Of a stretch of DNA of 64,000 nt, positions 39,182 through 48,490 are shown piece by piece. The notes under the pieces were generated by a model. That model did no database searches, was not told the DNA's origin, and saw only the letters and a list, made by a program, of their open reading frames with translations. The stretch covers positions 1,571,501-1,635,500 of the forward strand of contig NZ_CP121668.1 in assembly GCF_029714425.1 (NCBI RefSeq), given 5' to 3'. Both the position numbers and the translations under genes were made by a program. Position 1 is the stretch's first letter. Each line of letters starts with the position of its first letter. Source of the stretch: Bradyrhizobium sp. CB2312. Its GTDB lineage: Bacteria > Pseudomonadota > Alphaproteobacteria > Rhizobiales > Xanthobacteraceae.

Positions 39182-40387
39182 CTAACCCACCGCCCCCGAC
39201 CCCCTCAGCGCCTTGATCGCCGCTTCGTCGTATCCCGCCCCGCGCAAAATCTCGTCACTGTGCTCGCCGACCGCGGGCGGCTTGCGCGGCTGGACCTTCT
39301 TGGCGCCGTCGATCCAGATCGGGCTGGAGATCGTCAGCATGGTGTCGTTCTCGAACGGCACCAGCACCTCGTTGTCGAGCATCTGCTTGTCGGTGGGGAT
39401 GTCGTCCAGAATGCCGACGATGCCGAACACGAGCCCGTTGCCGTCGAGAATTTTTCGCCATTCGGCGATATCCTTGGTGGCAAAGGTCTCGTCAAAAATC
39501 TTGATCAGCTCGACCGAGCGGACGTGGCGATCCGCCTTGGTGGCGAAGCGCGGATCGGCGATGAGGTCTTCGCGTCCCAGGCACTTCGCAAGCGTCGGAA
39601 ACTGCTTCTCCTCGCTCAGCAGCGACAGGATCAGCCAGCGGCCGTCCTTGCACTGGTAGTGATTGGCTACCGCGTTGAGCGCGCGCTCGCGTGGCCGCCG
39701 CTCGGCGAACTTGGCGCCGCAGAGTTTTGCCTGTGCCAGCACGCTCGCGGCCCACACCCCGTTGGCCATCAGATTGGAGGCGACATGGGAGCCCTTGCCG
39801 GTCTTCTCGCGCTGATAGAGCGCCGTGACGATCGCGCTGTAGAGCGCCATGGCGCAAGGGTGGTCGCCCATGCCGGCGACCGAGCGGGCCGGAGTGGTGT
39901 TGGTGTCGGCGCGGACGAGGTCCATCAGGCCGGAACGTGCCCAATAGGCGTTGCTGTCGAAGCCGGGTTTGTTGGCCTCTTCGCCCTTCTCGCCATAGCC
40001 GGTGAAGGAGGCGTAGATCAGCCGGTCGTTGAGATGGGCGAGGTGGTCATAGGTGATGCCGAGCTTGGTGCGCACAGGCGGCGGCATGTTGGTGATGAAG
40101 ACGTCGGCCTCTTCCACCAGCTTGTAGAGCACGGCCTGCGCCTCGGGCTTGGCGAGGTCGAGCGCGATGCTCTTCTTGTTGCGAGCCTCCAGCAGCCAGG
40201 CGTAATTGTGCTCGCTGCTCGGATAGCCGGGAATGTTGGGCAGATTGCGATAGGGGTCGCCGGCGCCGGGCGGCTCGATCTTGATGACATCGGCGCCGAA
40301 ATCCGACAGCACGGTCGCGGCTGCGGGCGCTGCGATGAAGCTCGCGCAGTCCAGAACCTTCAGCCCCGCAAAAATGCCCTTTTCCAT
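39182..40387 (-). CDS. Class III CoA transferase (CaiB/BaiF family)
   Basis: A 401-residue CoA transferase: LKVLDCASFIAAPAAATVLSDFGADVIKIEPP, a typical first domain with the N-terminal nucleotide-like fold, then YAWLLEARNKKSIALDL and PPPVRTKLGITYD, where the family aspartate lies nearby. It moves CoA between two carboxylic acids. The substrates are unknown. No hydratase or dehydrogenase gene is adjacent, unlike the second family member at 58939-60039. The start at 40387 has a GAGGGAG site about 12 bases ahead. Confidence 0.88.
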   Translation of the reverse strand: MEKGIFAGLKVLDCASFIAAPAAATVLSDFGADVIKIEPPGAGDPYRNLPNIPGYPSSEHNYAWLLEARNKKSIALDLAKPEAQAVLYKLVEEADVFITNMPPPVRTKLGITYDHLAHLNDRLIYASFTGYGEKGEEANKPGFDSNAYWARSGLMDLVRADTNTTPARSVAGMGDHPCAMALYSAIVTALYQREKTGKGSHVASNLMANGVWAASVLAQAKLCGAKFAERRPRERALNAVANHYQCKDGRWLILSLLSEEKQFPTLAKCLGREDLIADPRFATKADRHVRSVELIKIFDETFATKDIAEWRKILDGNGLVFGIVGILDDIPTDKQMLDNEVLVPFENDTMLTISSPIWIDGAKKVQPRKPPAVGEHSDEILRGAGYDEAAIKALRGSGAVG

Positions 40388-40515
40388 CGCGGCGTAGCTC
40401 CCTCGCTCTTGTTGTTTCCCGTGCGCTGGAATTGGCGCAGGCCAAGTCATGCCAGCATTAGACCGATGTTTCGCGGGGATGCAACGGCGCTAGGCGCAGG
40501 GCTCATTGCTGTGCT

Positions 40516-40560
40516 CCGTCATCCTGAGGTGGCCGCGAAGCGGCCCTCGAAGGATGACGG
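40516..40560. repeat. Short palindrome, CCGTCATCCTGAGG type
   Basis: A 45-base element with CCGTCATCCT and AGGATGACGG ends and a GGCCGCGAAGCGGCC inner stem. Related short elements are at 16640-16680 and partly at 13792-13830. Confidence 0.8.
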
Positions 40561-40605
40561 AGCTGCTATCGTGCGCTGATGCGGGCCGCGAATTCAGACG
40601 CGTTC

Positions 40606-43605
40606 TCACTCCTCTCCCGCCAGCAGTGCCGCGTTGCCACCCGCGGCCGCGGTGTTGATCGTCACCGTCTGCTCGGTCGCAAAGCGCGCGAGGTAGTGCG
40701 GGCCGCCGGCCTTGGGGCCGGTTCCGGACAGGCCATTGCCGCCGAACGGCTGCACGCCGACCACGGCGCCGATCATGTTGCGGTTGACATAGATGTTGCC
40801 GACCTGGACGCGGTCGATGATCGCCTCGATGGTGTCGTCGATGCGCGAATGAACGCCGAGCGTCAGCCCGTAACCGGTGTGCGCGATCGCCTGCAGCACG
40901 TGCTCGAGGTTTTCCGCGCGGTAGCGCACGACGTGGAGGATCGGGCCGAACACCTCCTCCTTGAGCTGGCCGGCGTCCTTGAGCTCGAAGATGTGCGGCG
41001 CGACGAAGCAGCCTTCGGGCGCCTTGCCGGCAAAGTGCAGCTTCGCCTCGCGCGTCATCCGCACGATATGCGCATCGAGCCGCTGTTTGGCCTCCTGGTC
41101 GATCACCGGGCCGACATGGGTTGCGACCTCCGCGGGATCACCGATCTTCAATTCGCGCGCCGCGCCCGCGATCATCTCGATCATGCGGTCGGCGACGTCC
41201 TCCTGCACGAACAAGAGCCGCAGCGCCGAACAGCGCTGGCCCGCGGAACGGAACGCTGAGGTGACGACGTCGTCGGCCACCTGCTCGGGCAGCGCGGTCG
41301 CATCGGCGATCATCGCGTTGATGCCGCCGGTCTCCGCGATCAGCGGCACGATCGGCCCGTCCTTGGCGGCGAGTGTGCGGTTGATCAGGCGCGCGACCTC
41401 GGTCGAGCCGGTGAAGACGACGCCCGCGATATCCTGATGCGCGGTGAGCACTGCCCCGATGCGGCCGTCGCCGGTGACGAGATGCAGTGCGCCCTTGGGA
41501 ATACCGGCCTCGTGCAGCAGGGCGACCGCCTCGCGCGCGATGCGTGGCGTCTGCTCGGCGGGCTTTGCCACGACGCAGTTGCCGGCCATCAGCGCCGCGG
41601 TGATCTGGCCGAGGAAGATCGCCAGCGGGAAATTCCACGGCGAGATCGCGACGAACACGCCGCGACCACGCATCGCGAGCGCATTGCTCTCGCCGGTCGG
41701 GCCCGGCATCGCGGCATCGACGCCGAACAGCTTGCGCCCTTGCGCGGCGTAATAGCGGCAGAAGTCGGCGGCTTCGCGCAACTCCGACAGCGCATCGTCG
41801 AGCGTCTTGCCGCCCTCACGCTGCAACAGCGCGATGAAATGCGCGCCGCGGCTCTCCAGGAGATGCGCGGCCTGCTCCAGCGCCGCCGCGCGCACCGCCG
41901 CCGGCGTCCGGCTCCAGGCGGCGAAGCTGGCGCGTGCCGCTGCCACCGCCGCATTGGCCTGATCAGGCGCCGCATCGGCAATCGGCTTGAGATCGGTCGC
42001 CTCAGCCCGGACGTCCGTCAGCAACTGATCGAGCGCGGCATGCTCACCGAACTCGACGCCGCGTGAATTGCGCCGTTCCGGCGCGAACAGATCGCCCGGC
42101 AACGGAATTTTTGGATGCGCCGCCGCCTGCGGCCGGACGATGGCATCCGCCGGTCGCTGCAACAGCGCCGGGACCGGCACGCGATAATCGGCGGCCTGCG
42201 CGACGAAGGAGGAGTTGGCGCCGTTCTCCAAGAGCCGTCGCACCAGATAGGCGAGCAGGTCGCGATGGCTGCCGACCGGCGCGTAGGTGCGGTAGGCGAT
42301 ATCAGGGTGATCCTTGGCGAGCTGCTCGTAGAGCGCTTCGCCCATGCCGTGCAGGCGCTGGAATTCGAAGCCGCCGCTGCCATGCGCAAGCTCCAGCACG
42401 GTCGCGACCGTCAGCGCGTTGTGGGTGGCGAATTGCGGGAAGATGCGCGGCCGCAACGCCAGCATCTTGGCGGCACAGGCGACGTAGTTCAGATCCGTCA
42501 TCGCCTTGCGTGTGAACACGGGATAGCCGTCGAGCCCGCGCTCCTGCGCGCGCTTGATCTCGGTGTCCCAATAGGCGCCCTTGACGAGGCGCACCATCAG
42601 CTTGCGGTCATGAGCGCGGGCCAGCGCATCGACATAGTCGATCACGGCGCTGGCGCGCTTCTGATAGGCCTGGATCGCGAGGCCAAAGCCGTCCCAGCCG
42701 GCGAGTGATGGGTCGGCGAGCGTCGCCGCGATCACGTCGAGCGACAGCTCCAGACGGTCGGCTTCCTCGGCATCGACGGTGAAGTTGAGGTCATACGCCC
42801 TGGCGCGTTGCGCGAGATCCAGCAGCAGCGGCACCAGCTCGGCCATCACACGGTCACGGCTGATCGCCTCGAAGCGCGGATGCAACGCCGAGAGTTTTAC
42901 CGAGATGCCGGGCCGGTCGGGCAAGGGATGGGGACCCGCGGCCTTGCCGATGGTTTCGATCGCACTGGCATAAGCATCGAAATAGCGTTTCGCATCCGCC
43001 GCGGTGCGGGCGCCTTCGCCGAGCATGTCGAAGGAATAGCGTGGCTTCTGGCCGGAGCGCGGCTTGCCCCGCTCCAGCGCCTGCTCGATGGTTTCACCGA
43101 GCACGAAATGATTGCCCATCAGCCGCATCGCCTGGCGCGTCGCGGTGCGCACCGCCGGCGCGCCCAGCCGCTTCACCAGCCGGCCGATGGTGCCGTCGGG
43201 CGTCTCGCCGGGCTGGATCACCCGCGCGGAGAGGCCGAGCGCCCAGGCCGAGGCATTGACGAGGAACGCGGTGGACTTGGTCTCGTGATGGATGAAGTCG
43301 CCCTCGCCGAGCTTGTCCTCGATGAACTGGTCGGCGGTGCGGGCATCAGGCACGCGCAGCAGTGCTTCGGCCAGCACCATCAGCGCCAGCCCTTCCTTGG
43401 TCGAGAGCGCGAACTCCCGCAGCATGTCCTCGACCCCGCCGAGCCGGTCGTCGCGCTTGCGGATCGCCTCGATCAGCCGCGTCGCGGTGCGGTCGATCCG
43501 CGCCTCCTGCGGCGGGCTCAGATGCGAGGCCGGCAGGAGCTTTGCTGCGATCTCGGCATCATCGGGGGCGTAAGGCGCGGTGAAGAGCGGTGGAATGTTG
43601 GGCAT
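40606..43605 (-). CDS. putA: Bifunctional proline dehydrogenase / P5C dehydrogenase PutA
   Basis: A 999-residue PutA. The first half is the FAD proline dehydrogenase barrel (RPGISVKLSALHPRFE, MVRLVKGAYWDTEIKRAQ, FATHNALTV). The second half is the NAD-linked aldehyde dehydrogenase with SPWNFPLAIFLGQ and catalytic cysteine 792 in SAGQRCSALR. It oxidises proline to glutamate at the membrane. There is no ribbon-helix-helix at the N-terminus, so it cannot act as its own repressor; control instead fits the divergent Lrp-type gene. AGGA lies 6 bases before the ATG at 43605. Confidence 0.95.
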   Translation of the reverse strand: MPNIPPLFTAPYAPDDAEIAAKLLPASHLSPPQEARIDRTATRLIEAIRKRDDRLGGVEDMLREFALSTKEGLALMVLAEALLRVPDARTADQFIEDKLGEGDFIHHETKSTAFLVNASAWALGLSARVIQPGETPDGTIGRLVKRLGAPAVRTATRQAMRLMGNHFVLGETIEQALERGKPRSGQKPRYSFDMLGEGARTAADAKRYFDAYASAIETIGKAAGPHPLPDRPGISVKLSALHPRFEAISRDRVMAELVPLLLDLAQRARAYDLNFTVDAEEADRLELSLDVIAATLADPSLAGWDGFGLAIQAYQKRASAVIDYVDALARAHDRKLMVRLVKGAYWDTEIKRAQERGLDGYPVFTRKAMTDLNYVACAAKMLALRPRIFPQFATHNALTVATVLELAHGSGGFEFQRLHGMGEALYEQLAKDHPDIAYRTYAPVGSHRDLLAYLVRRLLENGANSSFVAQAADYRVPVPALLQRPADAIVRPQAAAHPKIPLPGDLFAPERRNSRGVEFGEHAALDQLLTDVRAEATDLKPIADAAPDQANAAVAAARASFAAWSRTPAAVRAAALEQAAHLLESRGAHFIALLQREGGKTLDDALSELREAADFCRYYAAQGRKLFGVDAAMPGPTGESNALAMRGRGVFVAISPWNFPLAIFLGQITAALMAGNCVVAKPAEQTPRIAREAVALLHEAGIPKGALHLVTGDGRIGAVLTAHQDIAGVVFTGSTEVARLINRTLAAKDGPIVPLIAETGGINAMIADATALPEQVADDVVTSAFRSAGQRCSALRLLFVQEDVADRMIEMIAGAARELKIGDPAEVATHVGPVIDQEAKQRLDAHIVRMTREAKLHFAGKAPEGCFVAPHIFELKDAGQLKEEVFGPILHVVRYRAENLEHVLQAIAHTGYGLTLGVHSRIDDTIEAIIDRVQVGNIYVNRNMIGAVVGVQPFGGNGLSGTGPKAGGPHYLARFATEQTVTINTAAAGGNAALLAGEE

Positions 43606-43719
43606 GGCGTGTCCTGTGGCTCAAATTCAGGATAAGGCCGGCATGACCGCAGTTCGATAGACAAGATAGCTATTTTGCCTTAGAAAATGAAGACAAATAG
43701 TAATATGGCCACATAAAAT
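43606..43719. promoter_or_regulatory. AT-rich divergent promoter region of putA and putR
   Basis: A 114-base gap whose middle (43655-43719) is far richer in A and T than the rest of the window, including AAGATAGCTATTTTGCC and AAATAGTAATATGG. Lrp-type regulators bind degenerate AT-rich sites, so this is where the regulator probably acts. I cannot assign a specific site. The putR side has no clear ribosome site before its ATG. Confidence 0.45.
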
Positions 43720-44181
43720 ATGGAACTTGATCGAATCGACCGCAAAATTCTCTCAGTCCTGCAGCAGGATGGGCGAATCGCCAATGTCGAGCTGGCCGAG
43801 CGCATCGGCCTGTCGCCGACCTCGATCGGCGAGCGGCTGAAGCGGTTGCAGCGCGAGGGCTTTGTCGAGGGCTATGGCGCGCGCCTCAATCCGCACCGGC
43901 TGGGCCTTGGCCTGCTGGTGTTCGTCGAGGTGCTGCTCGACAAGACCACGCCGGACAATTTCGAGCGCTTCGCGCGCGCGGTGAAACTCGCGCCCGAGGT
44001 GCTGGAGTGTCACATGGTTGCAGGCGGCTTCGACTATCTAGTGAAGGCGCGGCTTGCGGACATGACCGCCTATCGACGCTTCCTCGGCGAGACCCTGCTG
44101 TCGATGCCGGGCGTGCGCGAGACGCGAACCTATGCGGTGATGGAGGAGATCAAGCGCGACGCACCGTTGCCGGTGGAGTAA
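43720..44181 (+). CDS. putR: Lrp/AsnC-family regulator, probable PutR
   Basis: A 153-residue Lrp-type regulator: DRIDRKILSVLQQDGRIANVELAERIGLSPTSIGERLKRL is the winged helix region, followed by the RAM/AsnC ligand-binding domain (VECHMVAGGFDYLVKARL-type strand, here VLECHMVAGGFDYLVK, and MPGVRETRTYAVMEEIK). It is divergent from putA with 114 bases between. In Agrobacterium and Rhodobacter an Lrp-type protein in this position activates putA in response to proline, so the same role is inferred here. Confidence 0.9.
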   Translation: MELDRIDRKILSVLQQDGRIANVELAERIGLSPTSIGERLKRLQREGFVEGYGARLNPHRLGLGLLVFVEVLLDKTTPDNFERFARAVKLAPEVLECHMVAGGFDYLVKARLADMTAYRRFLGETLLSMPGVRETRTYAVMEEIKRDAPLPVE

Positions 44182-44352
44182 CGAAGTGCGGTCGCGATTG
44201 TCATTGCTGTGGCGTTGAGGATGCGGTTTTCGCGGGAAAAATAGCTCTCCGTGTGCAGTCGCAACCCCTGTCGTCGAATGCACTGGCCGTCTTCTGAAAT
44301 TTTTTTGGCCCCGCTCCCGGACTGATCCGGGAGGCAGCAAAGGCTGGCGGGC

Positions 44353-44553
44353 TTATACTTTGAGGTTCTCTGCGGAGGTCTTGCCCCGGTTTGCGATCTC
44401 TTCGTATTCAACCGTCTGTCCCTCGTTCAGGGTGGACAGGCCGGCTTTCTGCACTGCCGAGATATGCACGAACACATCTTTGCCCCCCGACGCAGGCTGG
44501 ATAAATCCATAACCCTTCGTCGGGTTGAACCACTTGACCGTACCTTTAGCCAT
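44353..44553 (-). CDS. Cold-shock protein, CspA family
   Basis: A 66-residue single cold-shock domain: [20 protein letters not shown] contains RNP1-like KGYGFI, and [10 protein letters not shown] is RNP2. It binds single-stranded nucleic acid as an RNA chaperone. GGAGAAG precedes the ATG at 44553. A longer frame reading back to 44607 is not needed. A perfect AACCGGCCGGTT palindrome lies at 44606-44617 in the leader. Whether it is cold-induced cannot be told. Confidence 0.94.
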   Translation of the reverse strand: MAKGTVKWFNPTKGYGFIQPASGGKDVFVHISAVQKAGLSTLNEGQTVEYEEIANRGKTSAENLKV

Positions 44554-44761
44554 CACGACTTCTCCGCGGGTCTTCCTCCGAGATTGCGAACCGCCAGTCC
44601 CCGCCAACCGGCCGGTTCGGTCCTAACAGGATACGCGGATTGTGGCGGGCTTGGTAGCTCAAACCACAACCGCATTTCGCCGAATTCCGCTCAACTTCGC
44701 GGCGTTTTTGCCGGTTTTGCCCGTTTGGCGGTCAAATGGCCGGGAGTGCCCCTGCCGTCCA

Positions 44762-45070
44762 TCAATAAGTCGCGGCCAGGTAATCGACGATCTTGCCGAC
44801 ATCGGCATCGTCGATCGGTGCGCCATAGACCTTGATCATCTTGGTGACCTCGGCCTGCCAGAAGCCCTTCTTGTCCTTCATCGGCGGCTGCGTGGCGACA
44901 TAGTCGGACGAGTGGCAGGCGGTGCAATTGCCCTGCACGACCTCGAGATTGGGCCCGGGCTTGAACGCGGCGACCTCATCGGGGGTCTTGTAATTGATGG
45001 GCGCTGCAAGCGCCGAGCCCAGCAATGCGACGAAGACAAGCGAGGCGGCGAGGAGAACGGTGCGCTGCAT
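44762..45070 (-). CDS. sorB: Sulfite dehydrogenase cytochrome c subunit
   Basis: A 102-residue periplasmic cytochrome c: signal peptide LLAASLVFVALLGSALA, then one heme site CTACH (Cys49, Cys52, His53) and a later methionine in VTKMIKVYG as possible axial ligand. It takes electrons from the molybdenum subunit whose gene ends 12 bases upstream and passes them to the respiratory chain. I start at the ATG at 45070, since GGAG lies 7 bases ahead of it; a second ATG is at 45076. Confidence 0.9.
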   Translation of the reverse strand: MQRTVLLAASLVFVALLGSALAAPINYKTPDEVAAFKPGPNLEVVQGNCTACHSSDYVATQPPMKDKKGFWQAEVTKMIKVYGAPIDDADVGKIVDYLAATY

Positions 45071-45082
45071 GATCATTCTCCC

Positions 45083-46282
45083 TCAGGCCACGGTGACGCG
45101 CGTGGTTTCGACGACGTTGCGCAAGTATCCCGCGGGGTTCCAGCGCGGCGTATCCGGCTGGGTCTCGCCGCCATTGCCGGTGGCGCGCACCTTGAGCTCG
45201 ACCTGGCCGGCCGCAAGCTTCACCGGCAGCTTCCATTCGCGGAACGCGTATTTGCCGAGATCCTTGCCGAGCTTGGCGGGCACCCAGGTCTTGCCGCCGT
45301 CGGTGGAGACCTGGACCTCCTTGATGCCCTTGCCGCCGTCGAAGGCGATGCCGCGCAGCGTCGTGCGTCCCGCCTTCAGCTTGGCGCCGTCGGCGACGCT
45401 GGTGATGAAGGAGCGGATGGTGAAGCGGTTGATCGGGATCGTCGCCTTCGGCGCGGTGCCCGGCTCGACCGCATTGTTCGGCGTATCGGGAATGCGATAG
45501 GCCGACTTCATCCAGAAGCCGTCATAGACGTTGTCGATGACGGTGATCTCGTTGAGGTGCTTGACCCAGTAGGTGCCGTAATAGCCGGGCACGACCAGGC
45601 GCAGCGGGAAGCCGTTGAGGAACGGCAAATCCTCGCCGTTCATGCCGTAGGCCAGCATCACTTCACCGTCGCTGGCGTGATCGATGTCCAGCGCCTTGAT
45701 GAAATCGGGCGTCTTGTCGCTGGCCGGGCCGTCCATGCCGTTGAAGGTGACCTGTTTGGCGCCGGCCTGCACGCCGGCCATCTCGAGCACGGCCTTCAGC
45801 GGCACGCCGCGCCAGCGCGCGCAGCCCATCGCGCCGTTGGCAAGCTGGCCGCCGGCAACGCGCGGCTCGGAGAAGCCGCGGCTGTTGCCCGAGCACTGGT
45901 TGACGGCGACGATCTCGGTCGCCTTCATCTTCCTGATGTCCTGGAGCGACAGCTTGAGCGGCTTGTCGACCTTGCCCTTGACCTCGAGGGTGAACTTGTC
46001 GGGGTCGAGATTGTAGGGCAGGTCGGAGAGATGATAGCGCACGAAGAACGCGTTATTCGGCGTGATCGGGCCGTCGTTGAAGACCGCGAACGGCGTCTCG
46101 AGCTGCGGCGGCCGGCTGGTCAGCCCGATCATCGGCCGCTTCTGCGGATACTTCACCAGCGGCCGCTCGCCATTGGCGAAGGGCAGCGCGACGGTGTCGA
46201 GGGCCAGCGCTTTGGTGGAATTCAGTGTGGCCGCCATGGCGGCAAGTCCCGCTCCTTTGAGCAGGTCGCGTCGATCGAACAT
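45083..46282 (-). CDS. sorA: Sulfite dehydrogenase molybdenum subunit
   Basis: A 399-residue sulfite-oxidase-type protein. A Tat signal opens it (DRRDLLKGAGLAAMAATLN). The molybdenum-binding cysteine is Cys130 in VNQCSGNSRG. Other typical segments are GARWRGVPLK-like CARWRGVPLKAVL, DGEVMLAYGMNGEDLPFLNGFPLR and the C-terminal dimerisation domain. With SorB it oxidises sulfite to sulfate in the periplasm, relevant to use of taurine, sulfonates or thiosulfate. GGGAGGAG precedes ATG 46282. sorA and sorB form an operon. Confidence 0.93.
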   Translation of the reverse strand: MFDRRDLLKGAGLAAMAATLNSTKALALDTVALPFANGERPLVKYPQKRPMIGLTSRPPQLETPFAVFNDGPITPNNAFFVRYHLSDLPYNLDPDKFTLEVKGKVDKPLKLSLQDIRKMKATEIVAVNQCSGNSRGFSEPRVAGGQLANGAMGCARWRGVPLKAVLEMAGVQAGAKQVTFNGMDGPASDKTPDFIKALDIDHASDGEVMLAYGMNGEDLPFLNGFPLRLVVPGYYGTYWVKHLNEITVIDNVYDGFWMKSAYRIPDTPNNAVEPGTAPKATIPINRFTIRSFITSVADGAKLKAGRTTLRGIAFDGGKGIKEVQVSTDGGKTWVPAKLGKDLGKYAFREWKLPVKLAAGQVELKVRATGNGGETQPDTPRWNPAGYLRNVVETTRVTVA

Positions 46283-46465
46283 GTCGTCTCCTCCCGGAGC
46301 TTTCGTTGGACCAGCGGTCATCACCGCGATCCCGTGCTCATCTGTCGCAACGACTCGGGCGAAGTCAATTCGTGCTTTCGCAGCAAGCCCATGCCGCTGC
46401 GTTGCAGCAAGCCGGTGTTACGTTTGTAACGAGATTGATCCGAACTGTAGCGGCGAACGATGGTG

Positions 46466-46628
46466 CACCTCTCCCGCTTGCGGGAGAGGTCGCGCTCCGG
46501 GCGATGCGAAGCATCGTCCCGCGCGCGGGTGAGGGCTTTCTCCTCTAGGGGATAGGGCTTTCTCCTCTAGGGGATTGTCCCGTTGGGGAGAGACCCTCTC
46601 CCCAACCCTCTCCCGCAAGCGGGGGAGG
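46466..46628. repeat. Palindromic repeat with a direct duplication
   Basis: Stems CTCTCCCGCTTGCGGGAGAG and CGCGCTCCGGGCG, then the 20-base unit CTTTCTCCTCTAGGGGATAG repeated in part twice, and CCTCTCCCGCAAGCGGGGGAGG at the far end. It belongs to the CTCTCCC...GGGAGAG family. It takes up most of the 374-base gap between sorA and the cyclase gene, both of which are on the minus strand. Confidence 0.65.
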
Positions 46629-46656
46629 GAGCGCACTTCCGGTGTGGTTAGGCGTC

Positions 46657-48384
46657 TTACGCCGCCACGCGCTCGCCGCGGTCGACCAGCGCCGCAAGCT
46701 CTCTCGCATCGGCGACCACGCGCACGGCCATCGGCTCGTCGCGGCCGCGGATCGCGACTTCCTGCTGCGGCAGCGAATCGTCGCCAAGGCCGGCGGTGCG
46801 GCGGACTTCCTCCGAGACGATGGCCTCGCAGGCCAGCGTCTTGGTCATGTCCTGGAGGCGGGCGGCGACGTTGACGGCGTCGCCGAGCGCGGTGAACACG
46901 ATGTGATCGCGATAGCCGATATCGCCGATGATGACTTCGCCGCCATGGATGCCGATGCCGAAGCCGATCGGCTGGCGCAAATCATGGCTGAGGAGCTCGT
47001 TGAGCTCGTCGATATTGGCGGCGATGCCGCTGGCCGCCTTCAGCGCCTGCCGGCAGGCGTGTTGCGGATCGGCCGACAGCCCGAACAGCGCCAGCATGCC
47101 GTCGCCGACGAACTGGTTCGGCTGGCCGCCATGCTCGATCACGGCCTGCGAGACCGCGCCGAGGAAGCGGTTGACGATGAAGACGGTGTCGAACGGCAGC
47201 CGCTTCTCGGCAAGCTGCGTCGAGCCGCGCATGTCCACGAACAGGCTGACGAGATAACGCTCCTGGCCGATCCGGGCCGGCGTCGAGGCGTGCGCGCCCG
47301 CCGACAGCGTGTGCGGTGTGAAGAGCTGGAAGAAGGAGAGGTCACACTCCGGCCGCAGCTGGCAGGCAAGCCGGATCGAGGGATCGGCGGTGCCGACGCG
47401 GGCGAGCACGAACGCTTCGCGCTGCGACGGCTCGGGCAGAGCGGCATGGTCGCCGATGATGCGGATGCGGCAGGTCGAGCAGCGGGCGCGGCCGCCGCAG
47501 ACGCTGGCATGCGGCACGTTGTGGCGCAGGCTCGCCTCCAGCACGGACAGGCCCTTGGGCACCCGCACCGTCTTGCCGTTGCCGTAGGACAGCGCGATCA
47601 TGCCGCCGCGCCGCTCGCGCAAAGCGCGCACGCCGCGCGCCGCCAGCACCAGCCCGAGCAGGCCGACATAGCCGATGGTGAGGGTGTTGGTGATGCGGTC
47701 GAGCGTTGCGGCCTCGGCCGTCGAGCCGAGCTGGCGGCGGGTCAGATTGTGCGTGCGCCATTCGCCGTCGTCGGCATCGAACATCACGCTACGGCCGCCC
47801 TGGTAGACGCCGAGCAGCGACAGCGTCGGGATCAGCACGGCGGCCGCGAGCAGATAGGGCGCCGCGCGCATGAAAAACGGCTTCAGACGAAGCCAGAAAT
47901 AGATGCCGATGCAGCCGTGGATCCAGGCGATGGTGAGCAGGGTCGTCATGCTCCAGATGCGGTTCGAGCTGAAGAACAGATAGAGCTCCTGCGGATAGAG
48001 CTTCTGGTGCCCGTACAGCGTCTGGCCGAGCCGCACGCCGATCACATGCGCCATGACCAGCGCGGGGATGCTCAGTCCCAGCACGAGCTGGAGCGGCTCG
48101 ATGGTCTTCCAGCGGAACTGCCGGCGCTGATACAGCGCGTAGACGCCAAGCCCCATATGGGTCAGGGCCGCGCCGTAGAACACGATCGCGACAGGCAGGA
48201 ATTGCCAGAACGCCGTGTGATAGTAGACGGCGATCTGCATGGCATCGACCGAGATGTTGCCGAGCGCATGGTTGAGGAAATGGCTGATCACGTAAGAGAA
48301 CAGGATGATGCCGCAGACCAGCCGCACCTGCCGCACGCCGGTCGCGCGGACGAGTTCGGGCATGTGGACGGGAGCGGTGGCCAT
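46657..48384 (-). CDS. Membrane-anchored 2Fe-2S class III nucleotide cyclase
   Basis: A 575-residue protein in three parts. About six membrane helices (residues 18-250) carry many histidines (35, 39, 56, 76, 113, 156), suitable for binding heme. A plant-type ferredoxin domain follows (270-355) with cysteines 296, 302, 305 and 341. The last part is a class III cyclase domain with metal aspartates 384 (LFVDMRGST) and 428 (FVGDGM), and GDAVNVAARL. The residue that normally fixes adenine as lysine is glutamine here (PNQFVGDG). It resembles the redox-linked CyaC type of rhizobia. Redox state or quinone pool would control cAMP formation. Start 48384. Confidence 0.85.
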   Translation of the reverse strand: MATAPVHMPELVRATGVRQVRLVCGIILFSYVISHFLNHALGNISVDAMQIAVYYHTAFWQFLPVAIVFYGAALTHMGLGVYALYQRRQFRWKTIEPLQLVLGLSIPALVMAHVIGVRLGQTLYGHQKLYPQELYLFFSSNRIWSMTTLLTIAWIHGCIGIYFWLRLKPFFMRAAPYLLAAAVLIPTLSLLGVYQGGRSVMFDADDGEWRTHNLTRRQLGSTAEAATLDRITNTLTIGYVGLLGLVLAARGVRALRERRGGMIALSYGNGKTVRVPKGLSVLEASLRHNVPHASVCGGRARCSTCRIRIIGDHAALPEPSQREAFVLARVGTADPSIRLACQLRPECDLSFFQLFTPHTLSAGAHASTPARIGQERYLVSLFVDMRGSTQLAEKRLPFDTVFIVNRFLGAVSQAVIEHGGQPNQFVGDGMLALFGLSADPQHACRQALKAASGIAANIDELNELLSHDLRQPIGFGIGIHGGEVIIGDIGYRDHIVFTALGDAVNVAARLQDMTKTLACEAIVSEEVRRTAGLGDDSLPQQEVAIRGRDEPMAVRVVADARELAALVDRGERVAA

Positions 48385-48490
48385 GATTCGCTTGTATCAG
48401 TTCATCAATGAGAACAGCCAGCCTAGCTTTTAATTCCCGGAGTGGACAGCTGGCCCGATCACATGCGCGATAGTTGCCAAATAAGCTGCT

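Noticed and set aside
38309..40579. A 756-residue plus-strand frame across the GST and CoA transferase genes
   Set aside because: It crosses two real genes and several palindromes and has shadow-type composition.
44290..44340. Hairpin CTCCCGGACTGATCCGGGAG beside a T-run as a terminator
   Set aside because: The T-run is before, not after, the stem in the plus direction, and for the minus-strand csp message it reads as A.
44642..48411. Two long plus-strand frames opposite sorA and the cyclase gene
   Set aside because: Antisense to genes with clear motifs; no protein-like pattern of their own.
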